Shown here: piece after piece, positions 22,271-34,253 of the stretch | Layout: the number at the start of each line of letters is the position of its first letter | Position numbering within the stretch: the stretch's first letter is position 1 | Source of the DNA: Rhizophagus irregularis | Lineage: Eukaryota > Glomeromycota > Glomeromycetes > Glomerales > Glomeraceae | NCBI RefSeq assembly: GCF_026210795.1 | Contig: NC_089443.1 | Coordinates: forward strand, 4,526,001-4,590,000 | DNA: 64,000 bases | Direction of reading: 5' to 3' | Made by a program: the position numbers and the translations under genes | The notes under the pieces: generated by a model | Told to the model about the DNA's origin: nothing | Seen by the model: only the letters and a program-made list of their open reading frames with translations | Databases searched by the model: none

Positions 22271-23806
22271 ATGGCACCACTTTTCGCGAATTCTTTATTT
22301 CAGGATCTTACTCAATTATTCACTGAAGCTGATGATTATAATGTAAAAATTGAAGTTGGTGAAGGAAGTGAAAAAGAAATTTTCAAAGCTCATTCTGTAA
22401 TTTTGAGAGCTCGTTCACCTTATTTTAAAGCTGCTTTATCTTCTACTTGGGTGAGAAAAGTTGATGATATGATCATCTTTAGTAAACCTAACATTTCTCC
22501 TAAAGTTTTCAAGAAAATTTTAAAGTAAGCTTATTAATAACGAATTTTTTTCTTTTTCTATTTTTAATATAATTTTAAAAGTAATTTTTATTCTTAAAAA
22601 AGATATATTTATACGGGCGAATTTTCTTTGATGGAAGATGATATTCAGGATATGGATGAAGATGAACTCCTGACGGAAGAAGATAATTCCCTGATAGAGG
22701 ATGACGTCCAAGATATATTACTTGACTTGTTGCTTGCGGCCGATGAACTTGCTTTGGTGGAATTAGTAAAGTATATGGAAGAATATATTATTACTTATGA
22801 AAGAGATTGGGTTCAAGAAAATCTTGCTAGTATATTTGCGACTGCATCAAAGTACGAAAGTTTTACTAGACTTTGGAAACATTTTTGTGGAGAGATGTTA
22901 GCACAACAACCAAACACACTTTTTAATTCATCATATTTTCTTTCATTAGAAAAGCCAACTTTACTTGAATTTATTGAGCGTGATGATTTGAATATTGAAG
23001 AGGTTGAAATTTGGGAGAATTTAATTAAATGGGCTCGTGAACAAACGCCAAAAATTGTTCATAATATTAATCAAATTACTCAAAATGATTTTAAGGAATT
23101 AGGAAATCGATTAGATGACTTTATTCCATTAATTAGATTTTTTAATATTTCGAAAGAAGACTATCTTTCTAAAGTTCGACCTTATGAAGGAATCCTTCCT
23201 GATGATTTAAAAAATGAATTAAAAAATTTTTTTGAATCAGATAGTGGTTCCCCTCCAGAAGATCATCTTCCTCCAAGAGTTCCAGTTTCTCAAACTGTGC
23301 CAGATTCCGTTATCGTCAGTAATAAGCAATTGACACTTATAGAAAGTTGGATTGTTTCGTCGGCTAATGATGATACTAGATTTAATCTTTTAAATGAAGG
23401 CTGTGATTTTTATTTATTACTTCGAGGAAGTCGTGATGGAATGGGGCTTAAACCATTTCATAGTCTTTGTCTTTATAAGGGACCCACGTTAGTCGTAATT
23501 AAAATCAAAGGTACTAATCAAGTAATAGGTGGTTATAATCCTGATTCATGGTCTAAAATTGGAGGTTCTAAAGCCAAGGATAGTTTTATTTTTTCTTTGG
23601 GAAAGGATAAAAGTTTTAATAATATTATTCTTAGTAGAATTGAATATAATAAAGTTGCAGTTAGTAATTCTGGATTTGAAGATTTAAGATGGTTTGAAGG
23701 AAAATATCATAAAAGTAATTTTGAAAGGCAGATTATGGAAAATTCTGATGAGGAATTTATTATTGAAGATTATGAAGTTTTTAGGGTCGTTAGATGTTGT
23801 GAATGA
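22271..23806 (+). CDS. BTB-BACK-TLDc domain protein
   Basis: Exon 1 is 22271-22524 and exon 2 is 22603-23806, with a 78-nt intron (GTAAGC...AAAAAG), giving 485 residues. The join restores KILKYIYTGEF, the conserved end of the BTB fold. BTB spans residues 8-140 (FKAHSVILRARSPYFKAAL is the diagnostic segment). An acidic insertion (EDDIQDMDEDELL) sits after YIYTGEF, where most family members are short. A BACK-like region follows (residues 145-240), and the C-terminal 180 residues are a TLDc domain (FYLLLRGSRDGM, then VIKIKGTNQVIGGYNP). By family the BTB recruits CUL3 ubiquitin ligase; the TLDc role is unclear. Such proteins form a large family in Rhizophagus. Confidence 0.9.
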
Positions 23807-23936
23807 TCACATTAATTATTTTCGATTAGATTCTTCAAAAAAATATAGATTAATTATAATATCTGCATATTTTTTATTATTAATTAGGATTGAAATTTGC
23901 ATTTACATAAAATTTTTTTTATAATTAGATATTTCC

Positions 23937-24115
23937 AATAACGTAAGGAATCAAATGATCTTGTTGTACTAGCTGATAGTGTTTCTAATGCGAACAGATA
24001 TTTCCAAATAACGTAAGGAATCAAATGATCTTGTTGCACTAGCTGATAGTGTTTCTAATAACGTAAAGAATCAATGATCTTGTTGCACTAGCTGATAGTG
24101 TTTCTAATGCGAACA
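23937..24115. repeat. three-unit minisatellite downstream of the BTB-TLDc gene
   Basis: The core AATAACGTAAGGAATCAAAT followed by GATCTTGTTGCACTAGCTGA and TAGTGTTTCT occurs three times head to tail. The units differ in length: the first carries an extra AATGCGAACAGATATTTCCA tail, the second lacks it, and the third has a partial tail and one small deletion. Confidence 0.85.
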
Positions 24116-25438
24116 TAATAATACACATTAATGTCAAAGAAATTAAAAATTTTTTAAATTGAGAAATTGATATAATTAATTCAGTTATTGCTTCATTATT
24201 ATTAAAAAAAAAAAAATTGAAATAATTTCAATCAATAAAATTTGAATTAAACGAATTGAACGAATAACCGTAAAAATTTTAATTTGAATATATATATAAA
24301 TAAATATTTTTATTATTATATTAGAAAAGATCCATGATTTTAATATTTAAAGTAGAATTAATAAAAGAACACAAAATCATTTTTATTCTATTATGATAAA
24401 AATAAAAGATCTAGAATATGAACGTGATTTATGTTGATTAAAAAAACTAATACATTACTTCGAATATCATGATTTAACGCTTGAAGAAAATGATGATGAA
24501 AATGTTATATTTTAATTTGCTTTTTAATTATATAGAATTACATCACTTTTTAAAAATTTGGAACGAATTATATAGAAAATGAGGAATTCGATCAAATTCA
24601 TTATTTTGGACGAGAGTACATTATTTTAAAGGGGTAAAAAAATCTTGATCTTATGAAAAATGCCTACAATATTATAAAAGAACAATAGAATTAAATTAAT
24701 TAAATTCTAAAAAAAAAACACTACTCGTAAATATTTTCAAAATAACTGGAGTGATGATATTATTGAAATTATTGATTTATTTGAATAGAAGTTGATTCAA
24801 TAATAATGGGAAAAAAAAAATGAAATAAAAAATCTCGTTATTATTTTAAATTCATTCCTACAAAGTTTTTCTTTTAGTGCTTTACCTCTTAAATACCATT
24901 CTCCTATACCTTCAAATACAAAAAAAGCTTTGTGATCGCTAAATGCAAAAGAGAATTATCGCCCCAAAATCTGCATATTAAGCAATAATATATGTAATAT
25001 ATGCAGAGATTGACCTAGAAAATAAACCTTTTTACTCGAGTACTCGAAGTCAACTTTTATGATAAATAATAATAAATCCCATCATGTTATTTATATTAAA
25101 TACTATTGCTTTCAAGATCAATAAACCTTCCGGCAATATCTTGAAGACAATCTTGTTGTGTTGTGTTCACACGACCAAACCTCGTTGTGACCCTATCAAA
25201 GCTTCGATTTGACAATAACGACACTATTAATACGCTTTCCCACACGTTTACTGTAATACTATTGAATTTATTTAGGTTGATCGGAACAAGTTGATCGGTA
25301 CAAAAGATTAAGTTGGTGAAATATAATCAAAGAATTTCAAACCCACTTGATCGAGACAATATAATCCAATTATTAACCTTTGGGTATACTGTAGCTCCCG
25401 ATACAATACATCTTCAAGTTGAAATCTTCAAGTTGTCA

Positions 25439-25563
25439 ACAACTAAATATTCTTGGTGCTTTTCACTCCCATTCGATAAAATTTGTGATGCTGCTAATAC
25501 TTAACTAAATATTCTTGGTGCTTTTTACTCTCATCCGCTAAAATTTGTGATGCTGCTAATACT
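25439..25563. repeat. two-unit tandem repeat
   Basis: A unit of about 63 bp is repeated twice with a few substitutions. Each unit contains ACTAAATATTCTTGGTGCTT and ends AAATTTGTGATGCTGCTAAT. The first unit lies at the end of a 63-codon ORF (25313-25504); no family was recognised. Confidence 0.8.
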
Positions 25564-27631
25564 CATCGACACTGTTATTTGGAGTTTAAACATGAGAAAT
25601 AATGCAAGTCCTCGGTTCAGTAAAATGAAGGCTTAGAAAAAGGACCAACTGTATCTGGCTTCAATAAGATATCCTAAGGTCCGTTGTTGCCTTCTTCACT
25701 ACTTCACGCAAAAATGATCTAAAACAATAATAGTATATCACCCAATATACCAACCACATAAACACACTGATTGTTCTTGCAGATTTGTGAAAAAAATATA
25801 AAATTCCCTCATGTCCGTGATAAAATGAGCTGCGATCTACATTAATAAACGTACCATTTGCTTCAAGTCGTTCTCTATTAAAGTAGATTTTTTCTCGAAT
25901 ATTCAGCAAAAATCCGTTTTTTTGAATATCCTACTCATCAATCATCAACGATAGCGCTTTAGAAATGATTTTCTAGTTTTTAAATTCTAATATATTACAA
26001 CATTATCAATATTACAATTTAGAGCGATAATTGCGATTATTTTAACAATTGGTACGTTTAAGGTTTAAATTTTTAAACAAAGAAGCGATGATCATCGAGT
26101 TTATAGCAAAATATGTTTTTCCACGAGATTTCCATGGAATTGGTAGATTTGCGTATTCACATGTCAGTCAACCATAGTAAATTAATTTGAGAACCACTTC
26201 TATATAACGTGATTACGATATGCGCTTGTGATTTGGATCAAAGCTAATTTTTTCTCCAAGTTTTTACGATAACAGTATATCTTATACGAAACAAATATGA
26301 CTATGGAAATATATTATCCTTTCGAAATGTATCACAATTGATTTTTAATGGATTGAATGCACCTAATTAAATGGGTATTGTATCGAATGTATCGCTTATC
26401 TTTCTGTATTTTTTTTTTATATAACACTTTTTAATAGTTCTCGAAATTTCCGATAATATATGAAGAAATCAGCTTAATTTCTTTTAAATTTTTGATTGAG
26501 AAAAATGAATGTCGAGAATTTAGAATTTAGACAAAGAAAGAATTTATTGAGTTAGAAGATACTAAATAAATTAAAGGATCTAGTATACTATTTGATCAAA
26601 TTTCAAGAAATTGATTGGCCTAAAAAATTTAAAAATTACAATTTTTCTTTTTTACGTCTATTGATTATTCAGTATTATTTGTAACGATGAATTTTGTTTT
26701 AAATATTCGTTCAAATTATTGTTTTGACCGAACAAGAATTTTCATTAGAAACCTAGCACCAAAAATTATTCGTATATTATAAGATAGTGATTAATTATTA
26801 CTACCCTATGAAAAGTCTTTATACTTAAAATATACTTGAATTAAATTTTAAGTACATTTTAAAAATATTTTAAACATGTAAAAAATATAATTCAAGTACT
26901 TGGGCAAAATAAGTACATTAAAAGTATATTTCAAAGAGTATTTTAGGCATATCGCGAATTAAAATTGAGCATTGAAGATTTTTAAATCAGAAAAGGAAAA
27001 GGAATACTGTATATTATGATTGTAATGAGGTAATCATCGCTAGAGAAAACTAGAAAACAAGAAAACTAATGAACAGCTCATTAACTTTGATTCATATGAC
27101 TCATCGGATGATTTAAACCGAAGTGGTATGATTGTATCGCACTATTACGACTTTTGACTGACATTATTATAGTAGCTAAAAAAAACATTATCAAAACTGT
27201 ATCTTTGATAAAAATGTTCATTGTTTTATGCATTATGTAACGAGGTATGTATATTTTAGCCATATGGGTTAATCCGATTGATCGTAGCGTAACACGTAAT
27301 TTATAATTTATAATGAAGAACACAAATATACTTTTTCCGGGTAAAACCCGAACTCGGTAAAACAATTTATAAACTCTCTAACTATTTTTATCACGGATGT
27401 AGGGTTTAGTTTGTGGGATGACTGCTTCGTAACTTTTCGTAACCTTTACCAATTAACCAGATATCATAGTAATAATAAAGTATAATGAATATCTTTAATT
27501 TTTTCTAGCCAATAATAGGATTTTTGCTTCTAAATCTATCGAGAGAATAAATGTATGATCGACGATTGAGAATTAATTTAAAAATGTGGGATGGGGCGAA
27601 TAAATCGGTCGTAAATAAAAGAAAAAAAAAA

Positions 27632-29422
27632 ATGTCTTTATATCACGAATCTTCTGAAAAACTTAATAAAAAATCATTATTAATCCCATCAGAAATTCTA
27701 CAGAAAATCTCTTCACATTTTAAAGATGATATATTTACATTATTTTCGTGTATATTAGTATCAAGAAATTGGTGTACAAGTTTAATAGAAATATTATGGA
27801 GTCAACCATTTCATCTTTCTCATTCACCTCGTATAGTAGAAATATATTTATCTTTTCTTCCTGAAAATTTACGTGATCAACTAAAAATAAATTTTCATTC
27901 ATTTAAGAAAGGATATAAATGTTTATTCGATTATCCTTCTTTTTTAAAAAAATTATCAATCCCATTATTATGTAATGCGATTGGTGAATATCTTCGAGAA
28001 GAATTAAATATAAAAACACTTCCTTTCTCAACAATTAATTATTATACTGATAATATTATTGAACAAATAATGTATACAGATTTATTAAAATTATTTTCTA
28101 AACAAAAACATATTCAAATTACATATAATTTTAAATTATTTTATAACAAAAATATTATTATCTTAAGAGAATTATGTAAATTAATTTATAATAAAATTAA
28201 TGTAATAAATGAATTGGATTTTCATATAGGTATAAATTTTTCTGAGGAGGGTTTGAAGTTACAATTGGCTGTTGAAGAATTGGTGAAATTACAGGATCAT
28301 TTTAGAGGATTAAAAGTTTTAACATATTCTGGAGATAATGAAGTACTTTGTTTCTTAGTTAAACATTGTAAAAGAATTGAATCATTGAAATTATATCAAG
28401 TTAGTTATGGAAAAAATGTTTTAAATAATGATGATCTTTCGATCCAATTAATATCCTCGCAGAAAAATTTACGAAATTTGGAAATTCATGATTGGAAAAT
28501 CTCCCCTTCCTCAAATATTACTTCTATTACTTCTCCTCCAAGTATAACAAATATAACAACTCTTTTACAATCTATCCAATCACAAGCTAATTCCTTGAGA
28601 AGCATTAAACTTATTAATTGTAATTTTAATAAATGTAAACCATTATGGGCTTTATCAAATTGTTTAAATTTAGAGGAAATAATTATTAGAGAAAATCATA
28701 ATTTTAATGAAAAATTACTCATACCTTTAACGAAGGTTAAGTTTTATAATTTAAGAAAATTTATTTATAAATTTCAATTAATCAACTTTGTCGATGATCA
28801 CGATGATGATGATGAATTTATCGAGGACGAATTTATTGATTTGAATGAAATATTTTCTCGTATTATATTTAATTCTAAAGATAGCTTAAGAATTATTTCT
28901 ATTAATGGTTTCAAAACTCTTCAATCATTAAGAAATACTTTGAATTCAATCGTAGAATGTAAAAATCTAATCAAATTAGATATTATGCTTGAAAAATCAG
29001 AAAACACACTTCCATTATTATTATCTATCATTAAACATAATCAATCACTTGAAAAATTATATATCGTTTCGGACACGCGTAATTTAGCCAATCAAGGAAA
29101 TAATAATAATTTATTTATTGATGTGAATCAATTTTTACATTTATTCGTAAATTTACTTCCACAAAATTTTAAATTATTAAAAATGTATACACCTGATTGG
29201 TGTTTTACTACAGATACTTTAAATCAATTTTTAGAAAAGACAAAATTTAGAATTAAATCAATGTGTTGGGTGAATTATGAATGCGATTTGGATTGTGGTG
29301 AAGTTTTAAGAAAATATGCTAAATTAAACGGTTATAAATTATTATTCGGTGAGGATTGTAGATTTATTAATAATAGTATAATTAAGATGAATGTATTTTT
29401 TGAAAAATTTATAACTAGTTAA
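27632..29422 (+). CDS. F-box/LRR protein
   Basis: Intronless. The Met at 27632 (MSLYHESSEKLNKKS) is preferred over the in-frame Met at 27551, because the 27 extra residues are basic and unlike the family; either is possible. With the shorter start the protein has 596 residues. The F-box lies near residues 16-60 (LLIPSEILQKISSHF, then CILVSRNWCTSLIEILW). The rest is leucine-rich repeat-like (NLRNLEIHDWKIS, SLRSIKLINCNFN, NLEEIIIRENHNF), with an acidic low-complexity loop (DDHDDDDEFIEDEF). Role by family: substrate receptor of an SCF ubiquitin ligase. Very AT-rich codon use matches its neighbours. It converges with the HExxH gene, whose stop is only 28 bases past the stop here. Confidence 0.85.
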   Translation: MSLYHESSEKLNKKSLLIPSEILQKISSHFKDDIFTLFSCILVSRNWCTSLIEILWSQPFHLSHSPRIVEIYLSFLPENLRDQLKINFHSFKKGYKCLFDYPSFLKKLSIPLLCNAIGEYLREELNIKTLPFSTINYYTDNIIEQIMYTDLLKLFSKQKHIQITYNFKLFYNKNIIILRELCKLIYNKINVINELDFHIGINFSEEGLKLQLAVEELVKLQDHFRGLKVLTYSGDNEVLCFLVKHCKRIESLKLYQVSYGKNVLNNDDLSIQLISSQKNLRNLEIHDWKISPSSNITSITSPPSITNITTLLQSIQSQANSLRSIKLINCNFNKCKPLWALSNCLNLEEIIIRENHNFNEKLLIPLTKVKFYNLRKFIYKFQLINFVDDHDDDDEFIEDEFIDLNEIFSRIIFNSKDSLRIISINGFKTLQSLRNTLNSIVECKNLIKLDIMLEKSENTLPLLLSIIKHNQSLEKLYIVSDTRNLANQGNNNNLFIDVNQFLHLFVNLLPQNFKLLKMYTPDWCFTTDTLNQFLEKTKFRIKSMCWVNYECDLDCGEVLRKYAKLNGYKLLFGEDCRFINNSIIKMNVFFEKFITS

Positions 29423-29449
29423 AACTAATAAGTACATTTTAAAGTTCGT

Positions 29450-30834
29450 TTAATAATAATTAATTATAGTCAATAATATACAAACAAATGATAATACTAA
29501 ATTAAAACTAATAATTGAAGAATCGCTACTAGTATTAATGGCTGGAGGACTATAATCTTTTTTAACGTCATATCTAATTAAATTAAAATTTTATTAATAA
29601 AAATTTAATAATTAATTAAAAATTTTAAATAATAAAATGAAACTTACCCTAAAATTCCCAAAAGTAATCTCAATTTAAGTCCCATGGGACCAGTTGTCTT
29701 AGTACTACCAGATAAAGACATCATATCATTAAGAGTTCTTCCGGGTGGATATGTGAACATCATCAAGAAATCGCTAGTATTTTTATAAGTTTGAAAATCT
29801 ACATGTCCAATACTTGAACTAGGTTGAAAAGGATTTAAACTAGTCTCCAATAAGATAATATCATTTTGAATTTGATCAGTAGTTAATTGTGTGTTGGGTT
29901 GTATATTAGATGAGAGCACAAATCCCATTGTGCCATGATTTTCAGCCCTATTATACATATCTTTAGCTATTGAGAATTGTGGCGATTTTGAAAATGAATT
30001 CATAAAATCTTGCTCAGTTCCTTCCGCATTAATTTGAAATTGATTTAATTGATCTGCTAAAGATGTAACTGGTTGTCCGCTTGGTAATAGTACTACAGAT
30101 TTATCAAATACAAATTCAACGAATTGAGCTTGTAAAGGTCCTGAACCAGTTGAAATTTGTCCTATAATAGGTGTTAATATTTGCATATTAAGGTAATCGT
30201 TCCATGAATTTGTAAATCCTAATCCATGTGTCAGTTCATGAATCACAACGTACAATAAATCAACTTGTCTTTCTGACATAGGCGTTGGATCTCCTTCAAA
30301 CCAATAATTCATATTTGAATTAAACATCGCTGTAATATCATCTGGTCCCATTTGTGGATGATTATTTGGTAAACTCAATTGTTTATATAATGATTGAGGA
30401 TATAATCTTGCTCTTCCATCCGAATCTTGATATGGAATCATTCTTGATGGTCTTGCTGCCCCTAATATTATATTTTGAGTATCACAGTCTCCTTGTTCTT
30501 TACAAAAATCTAAAAATTGAGCGTTAACTTTTATTGGTGTTTTTAAATTCAATGTTGCTGTTATATATTTCCCTGCTGAAATAAATACATTTTTAACTTT
30601 ACTACATAACGCACTATCGCCAATTGAACAATGAAAATCTACAATAAACATATCATCTGCATTTTGTCTTTTTTCTAAATTTGTATTTTTTTTTATCATC
30701 GGACAATCAATAAATTGAGTTTTAAAACGATATATAGGTTGTGAATATATTACACATTTTTCTGATAATGTTGTTTGTATTAAAATTATTGAAATTATCA
30801 AACCAATAAAAGAAATATTTGTTAAAGTCTTCAT
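29450..30834 (-). CDS. secreted, probably GPI-anchored HExxH metalloprotease-like protein (gene 2)
   Basis: Exon 1 is 30834-29648 and exon 2 is 29573-29450, with a 74-nt intron (GTAAGT...ATTAG), giving 436 residues; an in-frame Met at 30843 adds three. The layout matches gene 1: signal peptide, CVIY and DCPM cysteines, LEKR processing site, FHC...LC and FC...DC cysteines, YWFEGDPTPM, then HELTHGLGF, then GHVDFQTY. Exon 2 is the shortest of the family (GYDVKKDYSPPA, then SSDSS and a hydrophobic tail ending INYY). The loop after HExxH is short (IIGQISTGSGP). It ends 28 bases beyond the stop of the convergent F-box gene, so the two 3' UTRs must overlap. Confidence 0.8.
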
Positions 30835-31925
30835 TTTTACCAAAATTATTTTTAAAAGAAAAAAATTTATAAATAATGATGACCTTTGAATGATTTTTCA
30901 ACCATTTTATATGATTTCGACATCGATCCCGTCGATCCATGCTAAATTCATTTTTCGTACAAAAATATCATCATCATCATCATCGGTCATTACTATCTTG
31001 GCGCTGATTCAGCCATTCTTGGCAGCCACAACTTTACTATAGCTATGAATTACGTAATTTGTGATAATAATTACATATGTTCCGACAATCTATCCGAGAC
31101 TAGAATTATATTTTAAAAAAAAAATTTAGCGCCAGCTCAGCCAAACTCTTAGGGAGAAAAGAAATAGAAAAAAAAAATTTTTCATAGAAAGAAAAAATAT
31201 ATATATATATTTTTTTTTATCTCAAAGAAATCAAAGATTTATTTTTATATTTTTCTTGGCATTCAAATGTGATCTTCAATTTGTGTGACCTATTAATATA
31301 TCACCGTAAATAGAAATATGTATACTATATGATATATGAAACTTCCTTTTGATTCAGTTTTTCATTTGTAAAAAAGATGGAAATTTAAAGATATAATATG
31401 TCCGAAATCATGACTCAATACTGCTTCTTCCAAAAATAGATTTCACTAATTAAAAAATGGAATATGACGCATATATACGTGAATTACGTGATTGACAAAA
31501 AAAAAAAACGTTCCTCGGAACCTTCAAAAAAAAGTCTTGGAAATTAGGGGATCTATTACCCCTTAAAATCGCAAATCATGTGAATTGCGCCTTTGACAAT
31601 TTGTGACGTCATTATATAAAGTCGATCGATTTATCCAAATAAAGATTTTTTTATTGATTTTTTTCATCTCTACCCACAATTAATTTAATTAATTTATAAT
31701 CCACAGTGATAATCAAAGAAATGCACATATAACTTTAGGTGTTACGGCTATTTATAAAGGAAGACACGTTTAGGAGAGGGTCTCTTTAGTCTTCATTGAT
31801 CACGTCTATACTCCATATACTAACTACTATTGCATACTATACAGGGGTTAGATTTATTTATAGGCATACATGACTTCAGATACTGTTGTTCATCAATCAA
31901 AGATTTCGTTAAATTGTTTATTTCT
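30835..31925. other. intergenic
   Basis: Upstream region of the HExxH gene 2, with an ATC repeat near 30966-30983. Two degenerate direct blocks (GCGCTGATTCAGCCA near 31000 and GCGCCAGCTCAGCCA near 31128) are of unknown meaning. No gene is supported. Confidence 0.45.
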
Positions 31926-32363
31926 CTTTCCCCCTTTACTCCTTTTACTGCGCCACTACAAAATAAAGCCTGCAAAAAGTGTCATGTTTTTTTCAAATCT
32001 ATGAAGAATTTCTAAATGAAAAAAAGTGTTGCCTTAAAAAGCGTTTAATTGCCGAAATAAACTTAAAATGGCTCGCTCAAAAATAAAAAACCTTGAGCTA
32101 GATAGGATAATTAACTATAATGATACGCTAATAAAGCCGTATACTGTATAACTTTTTAAATCTTCTTAATTATACAAATGTGTCTTATGAAAGTAAATGA
32201 AAAGTTGAACATGAATCTTTGTATTGAACTTACATCTTGATTTTATTTTAGAAAAAATTATGAAATTGAAATTGCTCAATTGCTCATCACATTGCATCTA
32301 TCTCAGAGGGTAATGGATAAGATCCAAAAAAATGGTAATATGTAATCTATTTTAATATATATA

Positions 32364-33932
32364 GGGTTCAGTTTATTTCACCGACAATCCGCAGTCAACT
32401 TTACTGATAGCGAGTTCACCGAAAATCATTTTCACAGCAGGATCGTTTCACCGACCGGATTAATCATTTCACCTAAAATCATTTCACCGAATTTTATATT
32501 TAACTGTAATTTGAGGATAAGCTCTAGTAACAATAATTATTAAGAAATATTTTTTAATATTTTGACTATTTATTGTGAAAATAACATAGCCACTATTATT
32601 AACGTAAACGCAATAATATGTGTTAATTATTGTGTAAGAAACGTAAATTTTAATTCGTATTCTTATTCCGTCTTAAATTTGATGCATTAAGCATTTCAGT
32701 GTTTATATTAGTGCTTCGATCCGGATGAAAACCGTCATCCGGATCGGGGTTAAATAATCCGGATAGAAACCGAAATCTGGATTAGATTTACAACTGATCG
32801 GCAATAATTCTGGCCAGAATTTATACCGCCGGCCAGAATTACAAATTTGTGTAAAATTTTACGTGCCACCTTTGCTTAAGCCAATAAAAAATTTTTTACC
32901 GTTTTTCCGATGTCATGTGATATTAATTTCGGCCAGAATTCCAAATTTGGCCAAAATTATCTAAGACCGCGAAATTTTCATAATTCCAATTTTATTCAAT
33001 ACTCAATTTCATTTTATTTCAGCATTATCTCATCAGACTATTGTTTAACATTTTTTTGTAAATTAGCTAATTATGAAATTTTGAATAAACAAGATATTTT
33101 TATATACAGCTAAAATGTGTTGAATTAGTAAGTCAATTTTTAAAATGTTAAAAAATAGATTTGTTTCTTCTTTCAAAAATCAAAGAATCATTTGAATCAA
33201 ATTATATAACATTAAGATTTTAATTTTTTAAAAAAGTAGTTATAATTATATAAATTTTATATATATCTCAATTTTTTGTAATTTGATCTGAATAATTTTT
33301 CATTTAAAAATAATTATTTCGTTGTAAAAAAAATAATAATAAAAATTTTTTCTTTTGAACGTTTGAATGCGAAAAATAATTCTTTGTTATTACGTTTTAA
33401 ACTTCAGTTGATCAATATGTCACACTTCAAACGCTAATATATATATATAATATTAACAAAGATAAGTTGTGATGTATTTTATACACGGGGCATTTTTTCA
33501 TCATACACCACACAAGTGGTTGATCCTACACACTGGTTTTCGTCTTACCTTCTATGGTTGCACTTTAATGAAAAAATATATTTACTTATTTTTTATAAAT
33601 AAATCATAATCTATATAAAGTTACGGTACTATGCAAAAAAAAAATAAATAAAAATCCATCTGGATTTCGGTTTAAACCGGTTATTTTTCATCCGGATTAT
33701 AATTCAGATCAAAACCGCAAAATCCGAATATCCAAAAAAAAAAAATATATCCGGATCGAAGCACTAGTTTATATGATATAAAATTTTATATTATACAGTA
33801 CATTGTTACATTGAATTACGTACTTCAAATTTTTGCATTTAGCGATTAAGGTTAATATATTGATACAAAAGATAATGAATCATTTTACTGAAAATGTTGT
33901 GTACTTAGCATTTGTCGGCGAAATAGCCCTAA
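32364..33932. mobile_element. candidate outer DNA transposon remnant, split by a hAT-like insertion
   Basis: The left end (AGGGTTCAGTTTATTTCACC, then GACAAT) resembles the complement of the right end (TTTGTCGGCGAAATAGCCCT). Internal GAAAATCATTTTCAC and CATTTTACTGAAAAT blocks are also roughly inverted. The match is imperfect and no target duplication was found, so limits are approximate. It contains the hAT-like element 32709-33766. Confidence 0.35.
32709..33766. mobile_element. non-autonomous hAT-like element with perfect 8-bp target duplication
   Basis: The termini are inverted repeats: TAGTGCTTCGATCCGGAT on the left and ATCCGGATCGAAGCACTA on the right. They continue inward as imperfect repeats of TCCGGAT and AACCGAAATC(T)GGATT. 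Both sides are flanked by GTTTATAT (32701-32708 and 33767-33774). An 8-bp duplication and a TAGTG terminus fit the hAT superfamily. No transposase frame is seen in 1,058 bp. The interior includes GGCCAGAATT motifs of another dispersed repeat. Confidence 0.85.
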
Positions 33933-34253
33933 CAGTGATCGTTGATGTAGGTGATGGTCTAGTCGTAAAATCACTATCGGTAAGTTGATTGTCTGTGTGA
34001 CAATTTTCGGTGAATAAATGCGTTCCTAATAGGGTAATATATTATATATGTACAACGGATTATGTCTTAAATATTTTTTTTTTTACATAGGTACAACAAA
34101 ATGTGAATTATCCATTAATTTCATCTTATGAAGCAGCTAGTGAATGTATTTTGCTTTGGTTGAAGAATTCTCAAAATCACGAAATAAACGTTCCATCAAC
34201 TCAAGATTCAATTGTTGGGTATGAAAATGATTATATTATTAATGAAGAGAGGT

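Larger units (their letters stand above)
23807..27631. other. gene-poor stretch with tandem repeats
   Basis: Apart from the tandem repeats listed separately, no gene is supported. On the minus strand 24955-24830 an open stretch reads AFFVFEGIGEWYLRGKAL, which looks like a coding remnant of unknown family. The minus ORF 25661-25909 (RSSFYHGHEGILYFFHKS) is possibly another remnant. An inverted-repeat-rich patch built on AAGTACATTTTAA/AAAGTATATTT lies at about 26815-26950. Confidence 0.35.
31926..34253 (+). pseudogene. broken multi-exon gene of unknown family, split by transposons
   Basis: Open, exon-like fragments occur in order on the plus strand. ACKKCHVFFKSMKNF (about 31970-32015) is a Cys-x2-Cys segment; LNEKKCCLKKRLIAEINLKW follows after a frameshift. 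An exon after TTTTAG near 32252 reads NYEIEIAQLLITLHLSQRV and ends at a GTAATA donor. LTVIVDVGDGLVVKSLS ends at a GTAAGT donor (33980). An exon after ACATAG (34090) reads VQQNVNYPLISSYEAASE, then CILLWLKNSQNHEINV, and ends before GTACAT near 34253. Transposon sequences (32364-33932) sit between the second and third fragments. The pieces may belong to one gene or several. Confidence 0.3.

Noticed and set aside
23937-24115. CRISPR array
   Set aside because: Three units in direct tandem without unique spacers, in a eukaryotic genome; a minisatellite.
27081-27365. Minus ORF of 94 codons
   Set aside because: No domain, mixed hydrophobic composition, and needs a non-ATG start; not supported as a gene.
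33899-33979. ATG-initiated first exon (MNHFTENVVYLAF) for the fragment gene at 33933-34253
   Set aside because: The N-terminal part coincides with the right end of a probable transposon, so the ATG is more likely chance.
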